DNA of 64,000 nucleotides from Cervus elaphus. Taxonomy: Eukaryota > Chordata > Mammalia > Artiodactyla > Cervidae. The notes below the pieces were generated by a model that was given only the letters and a program-made list of their open reading frames with translations, did no database searches and had not been told where the DNA came from. A program made the translations under genes and the position numbers. Shown piece by piece: positions 53,276-63,290 of this stretch (positions are counted from its first letter, which is position 1; each line of letters opens with the position of its first letter). The stretch spans positions 12,894,501 to 12,958,500 of the forward strand of contig NC_057818.1 of assembly GCF_910594005.1 (NCBI RefSeq). The letters run 5' to 3'.

Positions 53276-54208
53276 CAGAACTCTTGAGGGTGAATTCGTG
53301 GATGGACTGTTTAGAGCTGTACCTGACTTCTGGTCAGGGCTCAAGGAGGGTCAGCAATTCATGTGCATCTCCCTGAGAGGGGGGCACAGATAGGGTGTGC
53401 ACATCTTCAAGGGGGCACAGCTGGTTCTGACCCCCGGGCAGCACTTGTAGCAGGTTCCATGGGGGCCATGTGGGAGAGGCAAGGGCAAGCTCGGGGTGAG
53501 GGGTAGGCCGAGCCCCATCTGCTGGAGTCCTGGTTGCTGGTAGGAGGGGGCGTGGCATTTACTGGTCTCCCTTTACACCTTCAAAGGTCCACAGGGCCCA
53601 GCAAATGTCCCTGAACTATGACCAGAGCAGCAACCGTCTATCTAGGTGTGTTCCAGGCATTCATGCATTCATTGAGTTCTGAGAACTCTGAGGTCCAAGG
53701 TGTTATCCCTGCTATTGCAGAGAGCAGCCATGGGTTCGAGCCTGTTTCCATAGCTCAGTGGGGCCGGCGAGCAGCACAGACATAGGAGCACTTACGATGC
53801 CCCCGCGACGCTAGCACTGACCTGCGTTCATCTCCTAGCATCTCCCATAAACCTGATCGTGAGGGGCCTCTGAGCACCCCCACTCCACGAGGCCCTAACT
53901 CACACCAGGTGCAGGGGAGAACCCGGAGCCCAGGCCCTCCACCACTTCACGGACCCCTCCCAGGCGATGCTCAGAAGGCCCGGAACAGGAAGTCTGCCCT
54001 TCAAGAAGAACTTCTTTGGGAAACCTGACGATGACAAATTATTTTTTTAATGGTTTTAATTTATCCCCCTTTCCTTGGAGTGTGTCAGAGGCAATCTGCT
54101 TCTCTCTGCCTCTGTGAGCCTCCTCGTCTCTTGTTAGTGGCTCGGCTTTGAACATATTTCCTTTTATCATGTGGTGACACGCGGTGGCAGAGGGCGATTC
54201 CGGGAGAC
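53276..54208. other. Unassigned DNA with an AT-rich block
   Basis: 'gacaaattatttttttaatg' and 'gttttaatttatcccccttt' at 54033-54073 form an AT-rich block just upstream of the duplicated module. A weak MIR trace lies near 53655. No gene is recognised. Confidence 0.35.
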
Positions 54209-54266
54209 GCTGTCGGGGAGGGGCCAGGCTAGAGTTTGCATCGCTCCTGACAGCTAATTAGCTGTG
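54209..54266. promoter_or_regulatory. TALE/homeodomain module, copy 1, with a 16-bp palindrome
   Basis: The copy runs from 'gctgtcggggaggggccagg' through 'tttgcatcgctcctgacag' to the perfect palindrome ACAGCTAATTAGCTGT at 54250-54265. It contains TGACAG (the TALE MEIS/PREP/TGIF core) immediately followed by CTAATTAG (an antennapedia-type homeodomain core) and overlapping CAGCTAATTAGCTG halves. The same arrangement recurs at 54869-54930. Confidence 0.45.
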
Positions 54267-54554
54267 TGTCTTTACACCGGAGGGCCTCTCATATGGCAGG
54301 CATCATCACCACGGCCCTGAAGCCGCGCGCTGAGACTTCAGAGGAGGCCTGCCATGGCCTTCCTCCCTCCAGCCCTGGATCCGAGGCGCCCAGGCCAGCG
54401 GTTTGTTTTGGCAGTGCCCTTGGACCGCGGTCCCTCCGGGCCTGCTTATTGGCAGCAGTGGGAGGGCAGAGCTAGGATGGAGGGTCCCTGGGGCCCAAAT
54501 GTGCCTACAGGCGCAGGGCTCTGGGTTAGGACTCAGACCCAAGTGGGAGTCTGA

Positions 54555-54680
54555 GGCTCCGTTTGCTGTCAGGCAGGTCTGCTCTGCCCGAGGCTCAGTT
54601 TGCTCATCTGCAAATTGGGTATAAAGTGATACTCATCCTGGTTGTCTCAGACATTCTGCAAAGCATCCAGTAAGGGCATG
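54555..54680 (+). repeat. MIR SINE, sense, diverged
   Basis: 'cgaggctcagtttgctcatc', then 'tgcaaattgggtataaagtg' and 'atactcatcctggttgtctc', match the MIR 3' half. Confidence 0.55.
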
Positions 54681-54719
54681 TGTTGCAGCGAGCTGAAAGT
54701 AGTAACGCACATCTGGGTT

Positions 54720-54865
54720 CCATGGATCCAACATGTATTGGGCACCTACTGTATGCCAGACCCTGCACTGGGTGCTGGGTGCTGAGCAGTGAACAGAAAG
54801 ACTGCCGACCTTCCTTCCAAAAGGGAAGGAGAAAATAAAAAACGGAGAGATCACATATGTAATCC
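54720..54865 (-). repeat. L2 LINE 3' end, antisense
   Basis: 'atccaacatgtattgggcac', 'ctactgtatgccagaccctg', 'gtgctgagcagtgaacagaa' and 'agactgccgaccttccttcc' match antisense L2. Confidence 0.75.
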
Positions 54866-54868
54866 CTG

Positions 54869-54930
54869 CTGTTGTCAGGGAGGGGGCCGGGCTAGCTTGC
54901 ATCCTCCTGACAGCTAATTAGAGGTGATTA
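54869..54930. promoter_or_regulatory. TALE/homeodomain module, copy 2
   Basis: 'gttgtcagggagggggccgg' then 'gctagcttgcatcctcctga' then 'cagctaattagaggtgatta' repeats the order of 54209-54266, with 17 identical bases (TCCTGACAGCTAATTAG, 54905-54921) and small indels upstream. The palindrome's right arm is lost and a second ATTAG follows. Confidence 0.4.
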
Positions 54931-55144
54931 GAGGCAGGGAGGAGAGGGAAGCTGGGGAGGGCGGAGAGGCGGGGAGGGCAGAAGGGTGCAATTTCAAACA
55001 GCGTGGTCAGGAAAGGCCGCGGTGACATCACAGATGATTACTGCTATCCTGTGTATTTATGAGGATGAATAACAAAGATCACTTCTCCCCATCACCACTC
55101 CTTTTCCTTTTTGGCTTGTTAGAAAAACAGTGTCCCTTTATACA
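54931..55144. other. Purine-rich and unassigned DNA
   Basis: A G/A-rich stretch lies at 54932-54990, then 'tgacatcacagatgattact' (TGACATCA, one base from a CRE) at 55023-55042. No repeat is recognised. Confidence 0.3.
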
Positions 55145-55310
55145 TTTTAGGGCAGGGTTCTCCCATTTGAGCGGCATTGGGATCTGCTGGGGGGGTTTGT
55201 TAAACATGTCGCCGGGCCGCCTGAGCTCCTCATGCAGAATATACATTTCTGACGAGTTCCCAGGTGATGCCGATGCTGCTGGCTCAGGCGGTGGCGGAGG
55301 GGTGGGGTAC
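55145..55310 (+). mobile_element. MER5-type (hAT-Charlie) MITE fossil
   Basis: 'gggttctcccatttgagcgg', 'cattgggatctgctgggggg', 'gttcccaggtgatgccgatg' and 'ctgctggctcaggcggtggc' match MER5 inner blocks. Confidence 0.6.
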
Positions 55311-55539
55311 GGTCCTGGGCCCGGAATAAACTTGGCTCATGTGTGAAAGCTTGAATTTCTTCTGTCAGTGGATGTGGCCGAGAGCCACTGATTCTGTGAT
55401 AGATACTTCTAAGGCCCCAAGGATCAGATCCAACTGCATGAAACTGCCACCTTTTGCATTGCATTTTGTTTGGCTTCGTGTTTGCTGAGTCTGAAGAGCC
55501 GTCCTGGCCTCCTGGAGCTGCTGACTAGCAGGGAGGACA

Positions 55540-55780
55540 AACATATGGACACTGTGTGAGGACGTAGAGCTCAGTCCTGGGTTCCTATCCAGCCAGGGCG
55601 TCAGGGAGGGCTTCCAGGAGGAGGTGCTGCCTGAGAGACATTTCCATAGACTCTCAGTGCCCCCCGGCAGTGAAGGAGGGATGGGTACTCGAAGTGGAGA
55701 GGACCTCTCGCTCAGAGGTTAGGAGTGAGATGAGCAGGGGTACGGCCTGCTGGGGGAGGGTGGGGGCAGTGAGGTTAGGG
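55540..55780 (-). repeat. L2 LINE, antisense
   Basis: 'ccagggcgtcagggagggct', 'tccaggaggaggtgctgcct' and 'gagagacatttccatagact' match the L2 segment that reads 'gtcagggaaggcctctctgaggaggtgacattt' (interrupted). Confidence 0.6.
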
Positions 55781-56544
55781 ACTGAGGACCCTCTCCAAGG
55801 GTCTCAGATGTCGTCTGTCAGGGACAGCTCACCCTGGAGTTCCTTCCTGAAGGCAGAGGAGCCCTTGATGGGTGAGGCATGACACCATTGTGCAGACACA
55901 CGTTCTAGATGCAGAGTATGATTCTGCCCCCACCCCACCCCCCGCCGCCCCCTCTGCAGGTCCTTTCTGGAGCCCAGGGAAGCCCTGGCAGGGGGCATCT
56001 CAGACTGGCCCCACACAGCCCTGTGGACCAGGCCCCCACCCCCTCAGGTGGACCCTGGCACTGCTGGCCAGGAGCTGGTCCAGGCAGAACAGGGGCCTTG
56101 GCCGCACCCCGAGCTGGCCCTTGCTGGGGTGTCACACACCGCATGCTGGGTTTCCAGGGCATCTTTATTTTATTTTGGTTGCTCCTTCCTCACCGTCTCC
56201 TGATTTTTTATTTCTGACTTTTGGTGCTCAGAGTACCCTCCACATTCTATCGACTCCCAAGCCTTCTCGGAGACCTGAGAACCTCCTTCCGAGCATCCTG
56301 GGGCAGGAGGAGGGGGGACGGGATGGGCGGGGGTGGCCTGGGGGCCTTCACTCTGTGCTCAGTGGTCCAGGGGCCTGGAGCCCTCGTTCTTCCTGCCGGC
56401 TCCCCAGCAGCAGCTGTTCCAGTCAGACCCTCCCTCTGCTGAGAACCTGGGCTGCGGGATGTGTGGGCAGCATGCAGGCACCCGGGGCCAGGAAGGCCAG
56501 GGCAGTGGGGTCAAGTCCTTGCATTTCGAGATCAGACATTCCGC
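55781..56544. other. GC-rich DNA, no gene recognised
   Basis: A 252-codon plus-strand frame (55872-56630) runs into a MIR and has no domain. Confidence 0.35.
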
Positions 56545-56720
56545 GTCCTGACTGGGGTTGCTGTGTGATGACGGTCTGGTTACCTGGCCTCTCTGAGCCT
56601 CCACTTTTGCCTCTGAGAAATGGATGGTAACAGCACAGTGGCCGCATGGGGTCGTGGTGAGGAGCAGACAGACGCCTTTGGAGTGAGTGCTTGGAGTCGT
56701 GGGTGGCGTGCTGTAAGTGC
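56545..56720 (+). repeat. MIR SINE, sense
   Basis: 'ggttacctggcctctctgag', 'cctccacttttgcctctgag' and 'aaatggatggtaacagcaca' match the MIR core. Confidence 0.65.
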
Positions 56721-57194
56721 ACGGTGAATTTTCCAGCTGGGAGGGCCGCTTCCCTGTGTTGCCAAATTGGGAGTGATAGGGAGGGAGGAGAAATATCGTT
56801 CTGTTATTCTTAAGAGGAAATGAGCAGTGGAGTTACAGGAACAGGGTCCTGCGGGTAGATGCAGGGAGTGTAGACGAGGCTGAAACCAGCTTATTTGCAG
56901 CAAGAAAAGCTTATCACTGATTTTGGCGGCCTGGCACACGGTTTTCAACAACATAGAAGGGAGCTTGCGGCCACCCTCCGGTGGGTGGAGGCAAGTCACA
57001 ACTCTGCTGCTAATGGGAGCTGACTGCTCAGAATGCTGCTTTCCCCGCAGAGTCTGACCTCCTGGGACCCGGTCTCTGCTCTCCAGAATCCTCCTCCACA
57101 CAGCGCCTCCCAGCTCAGACCCCCTTCTGGCCTCCACCTGAGTATGCTTGGACTGTCTCTTGTAACTGGGATCCCCCACCCCTCCTTTCTCCTG
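56721..57194. other. Unassigned DNA
   Basis: No gene or repeat is assigned. Opposing frames at 56580-57304 have no domain. Confidence 0.3.
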
Positions 57195-57380
57195 TGGGAA
57201 AACTCACCCCCCAGTGTCACCTCCTCCAGGAAGTTTTCTATGATAGGCCCCTCCAAGTCAGCTTTCTGGGAACAGATTTCACGCCTGTCTCCCCCTTGAA
57301 ACATGAGCTCCTCAGGCCAAGGCCTGTGTCTCTGGTTTCTTCCTCATGGTCAGCACCAAGAGGGCCAGGGGCCTTACGTT
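57195..57380 (+). repeat. L2 LINE 3' end, sense
   Basis: 'cacctcctccaggaagtttt', 'cgcctgtctcccccttgaaa', 'catgagctcctcaggccaag' and 'gcctgtgtctctggtttctt' are the sense L2 terminus ('cctcctcagagaggccttcc', 'actagaatgtaagctcc', 'gcagggact'). The usual L2 tail (TGAA)n begins the tandem array that follows. Confidence 0.65.
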
Positions 57381-57680
57381 TGATGAATGAATGAATGAAT
57401 GAATGATATTCTGTGCCCCAGGTCCTCCTGGGACACCTGGACCCCTCTGTATCCCTCACTGTAGGTTGTATCCCTCACTGTAGGTTTGATGAATGAATGA
57501 ATGAATGAATGATATTCTGTGCCCCAGGTCCTCCTGGGACACCTGGACCCCTCTGTATCCCTCACTGTAGGTTGTATCCCTCACTGTAGGTTTGATGAAT
57601 GAATGAATGAATGAATGATATTCTGTGCCCCAGGTCCTCCTGGGACACCTGGACCCCTCTGTATCCCTCACTGTAGGTTG
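57378..57680 (+). repeat. 106-bp tandem repeat, about 2.85 identical copies
   Basis: Units start at 57378, 57484 and 57590 (period 106 bp). Each begins GTTTGATGAATGAATGAATG, continues through 'gatattctgtgccccaggtc' and 'ctcctgggacacctggaccc', and ends in two nested TATCCCTCACTGTAGGTT blocks (the third copy lacks the second block). By eye the copies are identical, including the number of TGAA units. The minus-strand frames repeating RDTEGSRCPRRTWGTEYHS are by-products. Confidence 0.97.
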
Positions 57681-59599
57681 CTCTTGTCTCCTCTGGCACA
57701 ACCCTGACCAGGCCAGGATCCCGGGCTGGCCTGAGCACTGGAACACAGAGTCATTGCCCTACCAGGAGCTCCCTTGCGGGATGGGAGTCCGTACAGAGAC
57801 AGGGTGAGAGGCCTTCTGCAGATCCTCGAGGTGGGGGGCATCACCGCCAGACCCAACCCAGACTTGCCCGAACCCATCTCTGTTTACGGAGAATTCTAGA
57901 TCACAGGCGCCGTCACACCTCAGCTCGCTTGCCTGGGGCCACCTCCTCTCGATGTCTGTCTTTTTCTAAGGTCAGCCTCACCCCCTGCTCTCCCCACCCC
58001 AGGAAGGCCTCCCCGACTTCTCCTTTATTTCTCAGCCCTGCGCCTTCCCTGGTGGCCTTCCCTTGGTCCTGTGCTGTAAATCCCCAAAGGCCCTTTGAGG
58101 GTTCACAGCCCATCCGTAGCTGCAGACCCCATCCTCCAAGCCCTTTGTCCCAAGGGTATGGAAAGCGGCCTGGTGATACAAGGACCCCGCAGCGAGGGAG
58201 CTGCCGCAGCCACATGCCCTGGGCGTGCAGCCTGGCTCCAGGCCCCCTCTGCCCTGGTCGCTGCTGCTGCTTTTCCTGAGGGAGAAGCTTTCTCGATTAG
58301 GCCATCGAGGCCTTGCTGATAGGCACAAGAAACGGGGGTGCACCCCAGGTGTTGAGGGCTTATGGGCCCTGGGTGAGGGCATTTCTCCAGTGAGGATCCC
58401 TGGGTCGGGAGGTGAGTCCGCACACCCACAGTCACGGGGCGGGTGTCAGTGCAGGTGTCCGCACTCAGCCTTGACGTTCTCTGGGCCCCGTGCCGCCTGG
58501 GGACGTTCGCCGCGCTCCCTGTGAGCGTGGCCCGGCGGCCGGCAGCGCCCTAGACAGACGCCATGGAGTGATGGATTCCAGGCCTTGGCGCCGGCTCCGG
58601 AGGGAGGAAAGGAATCGCTCATGCTGTCAGGGGAAGGCCGTTCCAAGGAGCCTGAGCTTCTCAGGGAGGCGGGGGCACCCCACCCCAACTGGCCTCCTCC
58701 CACGGAGCTGGGGCACCCCTCCCCCGCCAGCCTCCTCCTAGGCTGTGGGGCACCTTGGGGGCCGTGGGGACCCCTTCCTGCCCCAAGGCGAAGCTGTCAG
58801 GAGGTACGTCTTCTCTGTCTGCGGTGCCTTCTGTAGTTGGGAAGGAGTGGCCTTGCTTATGGCCCAGTTAGGGAAACCGAGGCCAAAGGAGCAAGTTGGT
58901 GCTTATCAGGGCCCAGCAGGAAGGCCTTTACCCCTTCACGTCAGCCTAATTGGGGGTTACTGACAGCCAGCACTGCAGAGCTGCCCAGGTCCCTCCTAGA
59001 AATGGGCAGGGACGACAGCATCCCTGGAAAGGAGCCCCGTGGTCCCCGCCCCACTGGCACTGCCCCCGGCTCGGTCACAGCCCCTCATGGCTCTGAGGGA
59101 CTGGGCGGCCTGTGCCCAAGACCCCCACGTGTGGACCTGTTCTGTCTCACCTTCAAGATGTCTTCTGTTGTGCCCACTTCACAGATGGCAAGACCCAGGC
59201 CAGTGGGTCCATAGTGCAGTCACGTAGACCTACCCTCCTAACTGGAGGGGGTGGTTTGAGACCTGGAAGAAAGTAAGAGAAGAGAAAAAAGGAGGGGACT
59301 GTTTTCTGGGGGTGTTTCGGGGGCCAAGAGGGGTGGGGTAGAGACAAGGATCTAGTGGCCACTCTGAGTGCCATGCGGTTGCATCCCGGGAGAGACCTGT
59401 GTGACCTGCATCTTTGAGAGGCCTGACATCTGACCCAAAGTCGCACAGCCAGCAGGTCGGGGAGCAGAGGTCTGAACCCTTGCCCACATCCTGTCCCCCA
59501 CACTGCCCGCCATCCAGCACTTGCCAGGCCGGCTCTGCCCTCGGCCACAGCCCTGGGGCCCTGGAGCAGCCGGCTCCTTCTTGCCTCAGAGGAGAGGAT
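57681..59599. other. GC-rich unique DNA with faint MIR traces
   Basis: Weak antisense MIR traces lie near 59168-59195 and 59425-59480 ('aaagtcgcacagccagcagg'). Several opposing frames of 80-130 codons have no domain. No gene is recognised. Confidence 0.35.
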
Positions 59600-59700
59600 G
59601 TGTCTCCTGCTCAGCTAATTATGTGGAAAATTGGAAGAAATTGCACGAGCCTCGGTGGGAAATGAGGTCAGGGCTGAAGGTTATCAGAGCAGTAGCAGTG
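59600..59700. promoter_or_regulatory. Candidate regulatory element with a CAGCTAATTA site
   Basis: 'gctcagctaattatgtggaa' and 'aattggaagaaattgcacga' form an AT-rich patch in GC-rich DNA. CAGCTAATTA (59612-59621) is the same 10-mer found in the module at 54251 and 54911. Confidence 0.3.
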
Positions 59701-60344
59701 TGGCTGCTCGGCCAGCCTCCCCTGAGACACTGGCCCCTGCTGGAGGCAGCGTCCGAGGCCCCCTCCCCACCCAGAGCTAAGGCCCCCCGGGAAGCGGGGG
59801 TGGCAGCTTCCCTGCAGTGGAGTGCCCGACCCTTAAAAATCCAGAGCTGGGTGTCCCGGCTTCCCCACCCCGCGCCGCTTCCCTGTCACCCAGTCCTCTC
59901 TTCTCAGTCACCCCCCAGCAGCTCCCCAAGAACGCTCGGCACTGGGGGGGCAGCCCTGGGCGATGCAGAGGCACCTCTGGGTGTTGGCAGGAAGGAAGTG
60001 AAAGCAGAGAGTGTGTCGGGGGGCGGGGAGGTGCCTGTGTGCACGCGGGTATGTGCGCCTCGGCCCGCGCCTGACGCCAACCCCGCCCGCTCCTCCTGCT
60101 GTGTTTACTTCCTGAGCACCTCCTGTGAGTCAGGCGTGCACCCGTGTTCTGTCCGCCTGTACTCCTCTCCGTTCTGTGGCACACGTCCACGTTTTCCCCA
60201 GCCCGTGAGTTGTTTCCTTGGCCAGCCAACTCCTATTCGCCTGCAGAACCCTCTGCGGGCCGCCCCTCCTCAGGCAGCCGCACACCACGTTGCTGCCGAT
60301 ACACAAGGGACCAGAGTGTGCTGGTGAAAAACGGGGATGGTGGG
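59701..60344. other. GC-rich DNA
   Basis: The 268-codon frame at 59521-60327 and the one opposite it have no domain. No repeat is recognised. Confidence 0.35.
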
Positions 60345-60490
60345 GCCAGAGGCCTGGTTCAAAGCCTGCTCTGCCACAAGCTCACCGGCAGCCTTGGCCA
60401 GGTTGCTTCTCTGAGCCTCAGTTTCCTCATCTGTGAAGTGGGGATAATCGTGCGGGCATCAAGATTCAGTGAGCCGTATGAGTCCCTGCC
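60345..60490 (+). repeat. MIR SINE, sense, well preserved
   Basis: 'ctggttcaaagcctgctctg', 'agccttggccaggttgcttc', 'tctgagcctcagtttcctca' and 'gtgaagtggggataatcgtg' are the MIR order. Confidence 0.85.
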
Positions 60491-61249
60491 TGCCACGGCC
60501 CAGGGGCTGGCGTGTCAGGGTTTGTCACTGGTGATGAGGAGGGGCGGTTTCCTCAGCACCCCTCCCTCCCGCTTCCTGCCCCCTAGCAGCCTTCTCTCCT
60601 GCCTCCGTGTTCCCGCAGCGCTGTCCCTCCTTGCTACCCCAGTGCGTTGTCTGTGCCTGGACCCAGGAGCAGCCGAGCTCTCCGGGCTGGGGGAGGGGGC
60701 GCACTGGCCTGGGCCGGCCGGGGCCCTGGGTCCTCTTCCTGGTGGTGCTGTGGTCCTAAAGTACCAGTGCCAGCCGCCAGACAGGCTCCGAACGGTGAGC
60801 CCCGCTCCCCTCCATGCAGGACCCCGCCTCACCTCCCTCCACGCGGTCCGCGGTGGGTCTCACCGTTCGGGGGGCGCTCCATGCTCAGAGCTGCCCAGAC
60901 AGAGCCCTGCCCAGGGTCTGAAGCAGGAGATCCACTTCTGTCCCAGGTGTCTGGGCCCACTTTCTCCCGGCCCCCAGCAGACTCTGATATAAATGACCAA
61001 GGTCCAGGTAGACTGGGGGGGAGAGGAAGGGAGGCTGTGGAAAGCTCCAGGAGAGGAAGAGACTGACCCTGACATCGCTTCCCATAGGGGAGCCCTGGGG
61101 TGGACGTGGGCTCCCCTGTACAGAGGGGACACCGAGGGCAGGGATGTGCAGAAACTCGCCCGAGGCCACACTGGAACCACGCTGTGTTTCCCTTTCTCGT
61201 TGCCCTGGTGTTTGATATGGAGGTTCAGGGATGAGAATAAATGAGCCAC
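60491..61249. other. GC-rich DNA
   Basis: The 282-codon frame at 60144-60992 overlaps the MIR at its start and has no domain. A weak antisense MIR trace lies at 61130-61175. No gene is recognised. Confidence 0.35.
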
Positions 61250-61270
61250 CCCCACCTCCGATTTTCCTCC

Positions 61271-61476
61271 TGATTGACAGGCGGCGGCCTCCCGAGGGTG
61301 CGCGGGCCTCTCCTGGGGGAGCGTCCCACGTCCTTCCTCGGTGCCCTGATACGGGGCGATGGTTGCCCCCGGCGGCATCTGAGGCTGGCAGGGAGGTGGG
61401 CGTAATTGACTTGTAACATTCAGACTGTGACAGGCTGTCATCGGTGTCAGGCTCGGGGTGGGAGAGCACCTGTCAG
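61271..61476. promoter_or_regulatory. Cluster of TALE (PBX/MEIS/TGIF) motifs
   Basis: TGATTGACAG at 61271-61280 is the consensus PBX-MEIS composite site. TGACAGGCTGTCA at 61428-61440 is an inverted pair of TGACAG sites with one base between. TGTCA (61445-61449) and CTGTCA (61470-61475) follow, and GTAATTGAC lies at 61402-61410. Five TGACA cores in about 205 bp exceed the chance rate of roughly one per 500 bp. Confidence 0.4.
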
Positions 61477-61477
61477 C

Positions 61478-61508
<31 letters not shown>
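61478..61508. repeat. (TG)n(CG)n alternating tract
   Basis: A TG run of about 23 bp changes into four CG units. Alternating purine-pyrimidine with CG is prone to Z-DNA. It directly follows the TALE motif cluster. Confidence 0.9.
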
Positions 61509-61510
<2 letters not shown>

Positions 61511-61894
61511 CTGTGTGTTCTCTGCTCGTGTTTTATGGAGATAACAAACCATCTTTCCTGATGAGGGAGATCTTTACAAGCACAGTGCAGGTGGCGAACA
61601 GGCCAGGGGACTGCAGACTCCCAGACCGTCCTCCCAGCTCTGCCTGCCCAGCCCCCGTCTCGGCCCCAGAGACCCTCTCTCCAGCCTCCCCGGCCCCCCT
61701 CAAACCCTAGTTGTGGGAAGGGGCTCCAGAGCCCCCGGAAGGTAGCCAGAGTGGCCGCTGCACCCCAGCCTTTGGCCGCAGGTCTGCCCAGGGCCTGCAG
61801 ACAACAGATGCACCTGTAGGTGGGGCACCTGTGGTCCACGCACGTGCTATGCCACTGACCCGCCATGACTCTGTTGAGCACTTTGGGGTTTGCA
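61509..61894. other. GC-rich DNA
   Basis: No gene or repeat is assigned. Confidence 0.3.
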
Positions 61895-61985
61895 CAGCCA
61901 GCCCATTTTGCAGGCTTGAAAACTGAGGCCCAGAGAAGGCCAGTGACTTTGCTGAGGCCGCACAGCTGAGCTCAAGCTCACTGGA
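61895..61985 (-). repeat. MIR SINE, antisense fragment
   Basis: 'cccattttgcaggcttgaaa', then 'actgaggcccagagaaggcc' and 'ctgaggccgcacagctgagc', are antisense MIR. Confidence 0.75.
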
Positions 61986-62454
61986 CTCCACCCCCACGTC
62001 CTCCCGGGGGTGCTGCTGCTCTGCCTCCCGCCTGAGAGGGCCTGGGGAGACTTTGCTCCTCTGGCGTCACTCTGGCCAGAAGGGGCTGGAGAGGTGCTTC
62101 GTAGTGACCTCCCTCAGCCACCAGCGCCCCGCGCGGACTCTGGGGGCTCCGGCCCTGCGTCCTGCCTGCCGCAGCACTGCCCCCCGTCTCCGGGCGATGG
62201 AACCCTGCCCGAGCCCCGTCCCTCCAGGGCTCGCTGGCAAGGCCATGACATGCTGACCGGCTGCTCTCCCACCCACATCCACCCTTGTCTGGCCAGGTGA
62301 AGAGGTCCTCCCCTTGCCGTGTCTTTCCCTGCTTGGGCCATCTGTCCGGGTGGCATCAGGGGCTCGCTCCCTCTGCCCAGGTGACTCTCTGAGGACACAG
62401 CCTGCGTGGACGTCCAGTACAGCAAGCTCGGGAAGCCGCGGTAGCCAGAGATGG
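61986..62454. other. GC-rich DNA
   Basis: Moderately CpG-rich between 62120 and 62225. No gene is recognised. Confidence 0.35.
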
Positions 62455-62610
62455 AGTTTTCCATTTGCATCCTCTTTTCAAATATTTTCAGAATCTGGAA
62501 ACAATTAAAGTGGCCCAGTGGGGGCCGCTTTTATTAAATCAAAGCTCTCAGGCTGTTGTGCTTGTTGGATTGATGCTGCCCTGGGCTGGCCGCTTTGTTA
62601 ACGCTCCATC
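62455..62610. promoter_or_regulatory. Candidate conserved non-coding element with an octamer
   Basis: ATTTGCAT at 62463-62470 is a perfect POU octamer. It is followed by 'ttttcaaatattttcagaat', 'ctggaaacaattaaagtggc', 'gcttttattaaatcaaagct' and 'gctttgttaacgctccatcc'. Homeodomain, SOX-like and HNF1-like cores sit within 150 bp of repeat-free AT-rich DNA. Conservation is untested. Confidence 0.35.
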
Positions 62611-63274
62611 CTGCGTGCGGCCTTGAAGGAAATGCACACCAGAGGGAGGAAAAATCCATTTAGTCATCCTCTGCAGCCCCGGCTCCCGAGAGCCGCAGAG
62701 GACGTCGCCCTGGGTGTTTCCGGGGTGGGAGCAGTTCTGTGTGAGGTCCTGCCATCCGCCCAGGAAAGAGCGGTTTCTAAATGTGCCTGTCTGCAGCCTC
62801 CGACAGCCCATCCATCCCCAGCTAGACGGAGCAGGAGGAGTGGGAGGCAGGCGGCCTTGGGGCAGACGCACCTGGCTTCAGGGATCTGCCTGTTCTCACA
62901 GAGGCCTGCGGTTCTCCGTTTCATGACCGCGGCCGGCGTCCCCATCTTCATGGCTTGTCTGGGGGCAAAGCAGAGGCTGTCAGGCCGGCCCGTGCCGCCC
63001 ACCCCTTTCATCCTGCCGGCTCAGCTTCCAGCCGCCTGCCCTTGAGTGGCTTTCTTTCCCAGGTGCTTCTGGGGCCCCAAATGTATCCCTGGCCTGTGGC
63101 CAGACATGTTAGGAGCCGCGCCCTTCCTGGTGACTGCAGGGAACTGGTGTATCAACAGCTGGGCACCCTTCCATCATCAGGGGGACCCTGAGCTCCAGGC
63201 AGGATCGGCGGGGTTGAGGGCTGGCTGACCTGCCCGGCAGAGTGCTTCCCTTCCCTTCTCCCTCCCCTCCTGCC
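62611..63274. other. GC-rich DNA
   Basis: No gene or repeat is assigned; opposing frames have no domain. Confidence 0.3.
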
Positions 63275-63290
63275 CACGTGACGTCACATG
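63275..63290. promoter_or_regulatory. Overlapping E-box/CRE composite
   Basis: CACGTGACGTCACATG contains CACGTG (63275-63280), a perfect CRE TGACGTCA (63279-63286) sharing two bases with it, and CACATG (63285-63290). Both bZIP (CREB/ATF) and bHLH-ZIP (USF/MITF/TFE) factors could bind. Motif-only. Confidence 0.45.

Noticed and set aside
57374..57746. Repeated RDTEGSRCPRRTWG peptide as a repeat protein
   Set aside because: It is the minus-strand translation of the 106-bp DNA repeat and has no start or domain context.
59521..60992. Overlapping 268- and 282-codon frames
   Set aside because: They overlap each other in different frames and cross a MIR SINE. No domain is visible.
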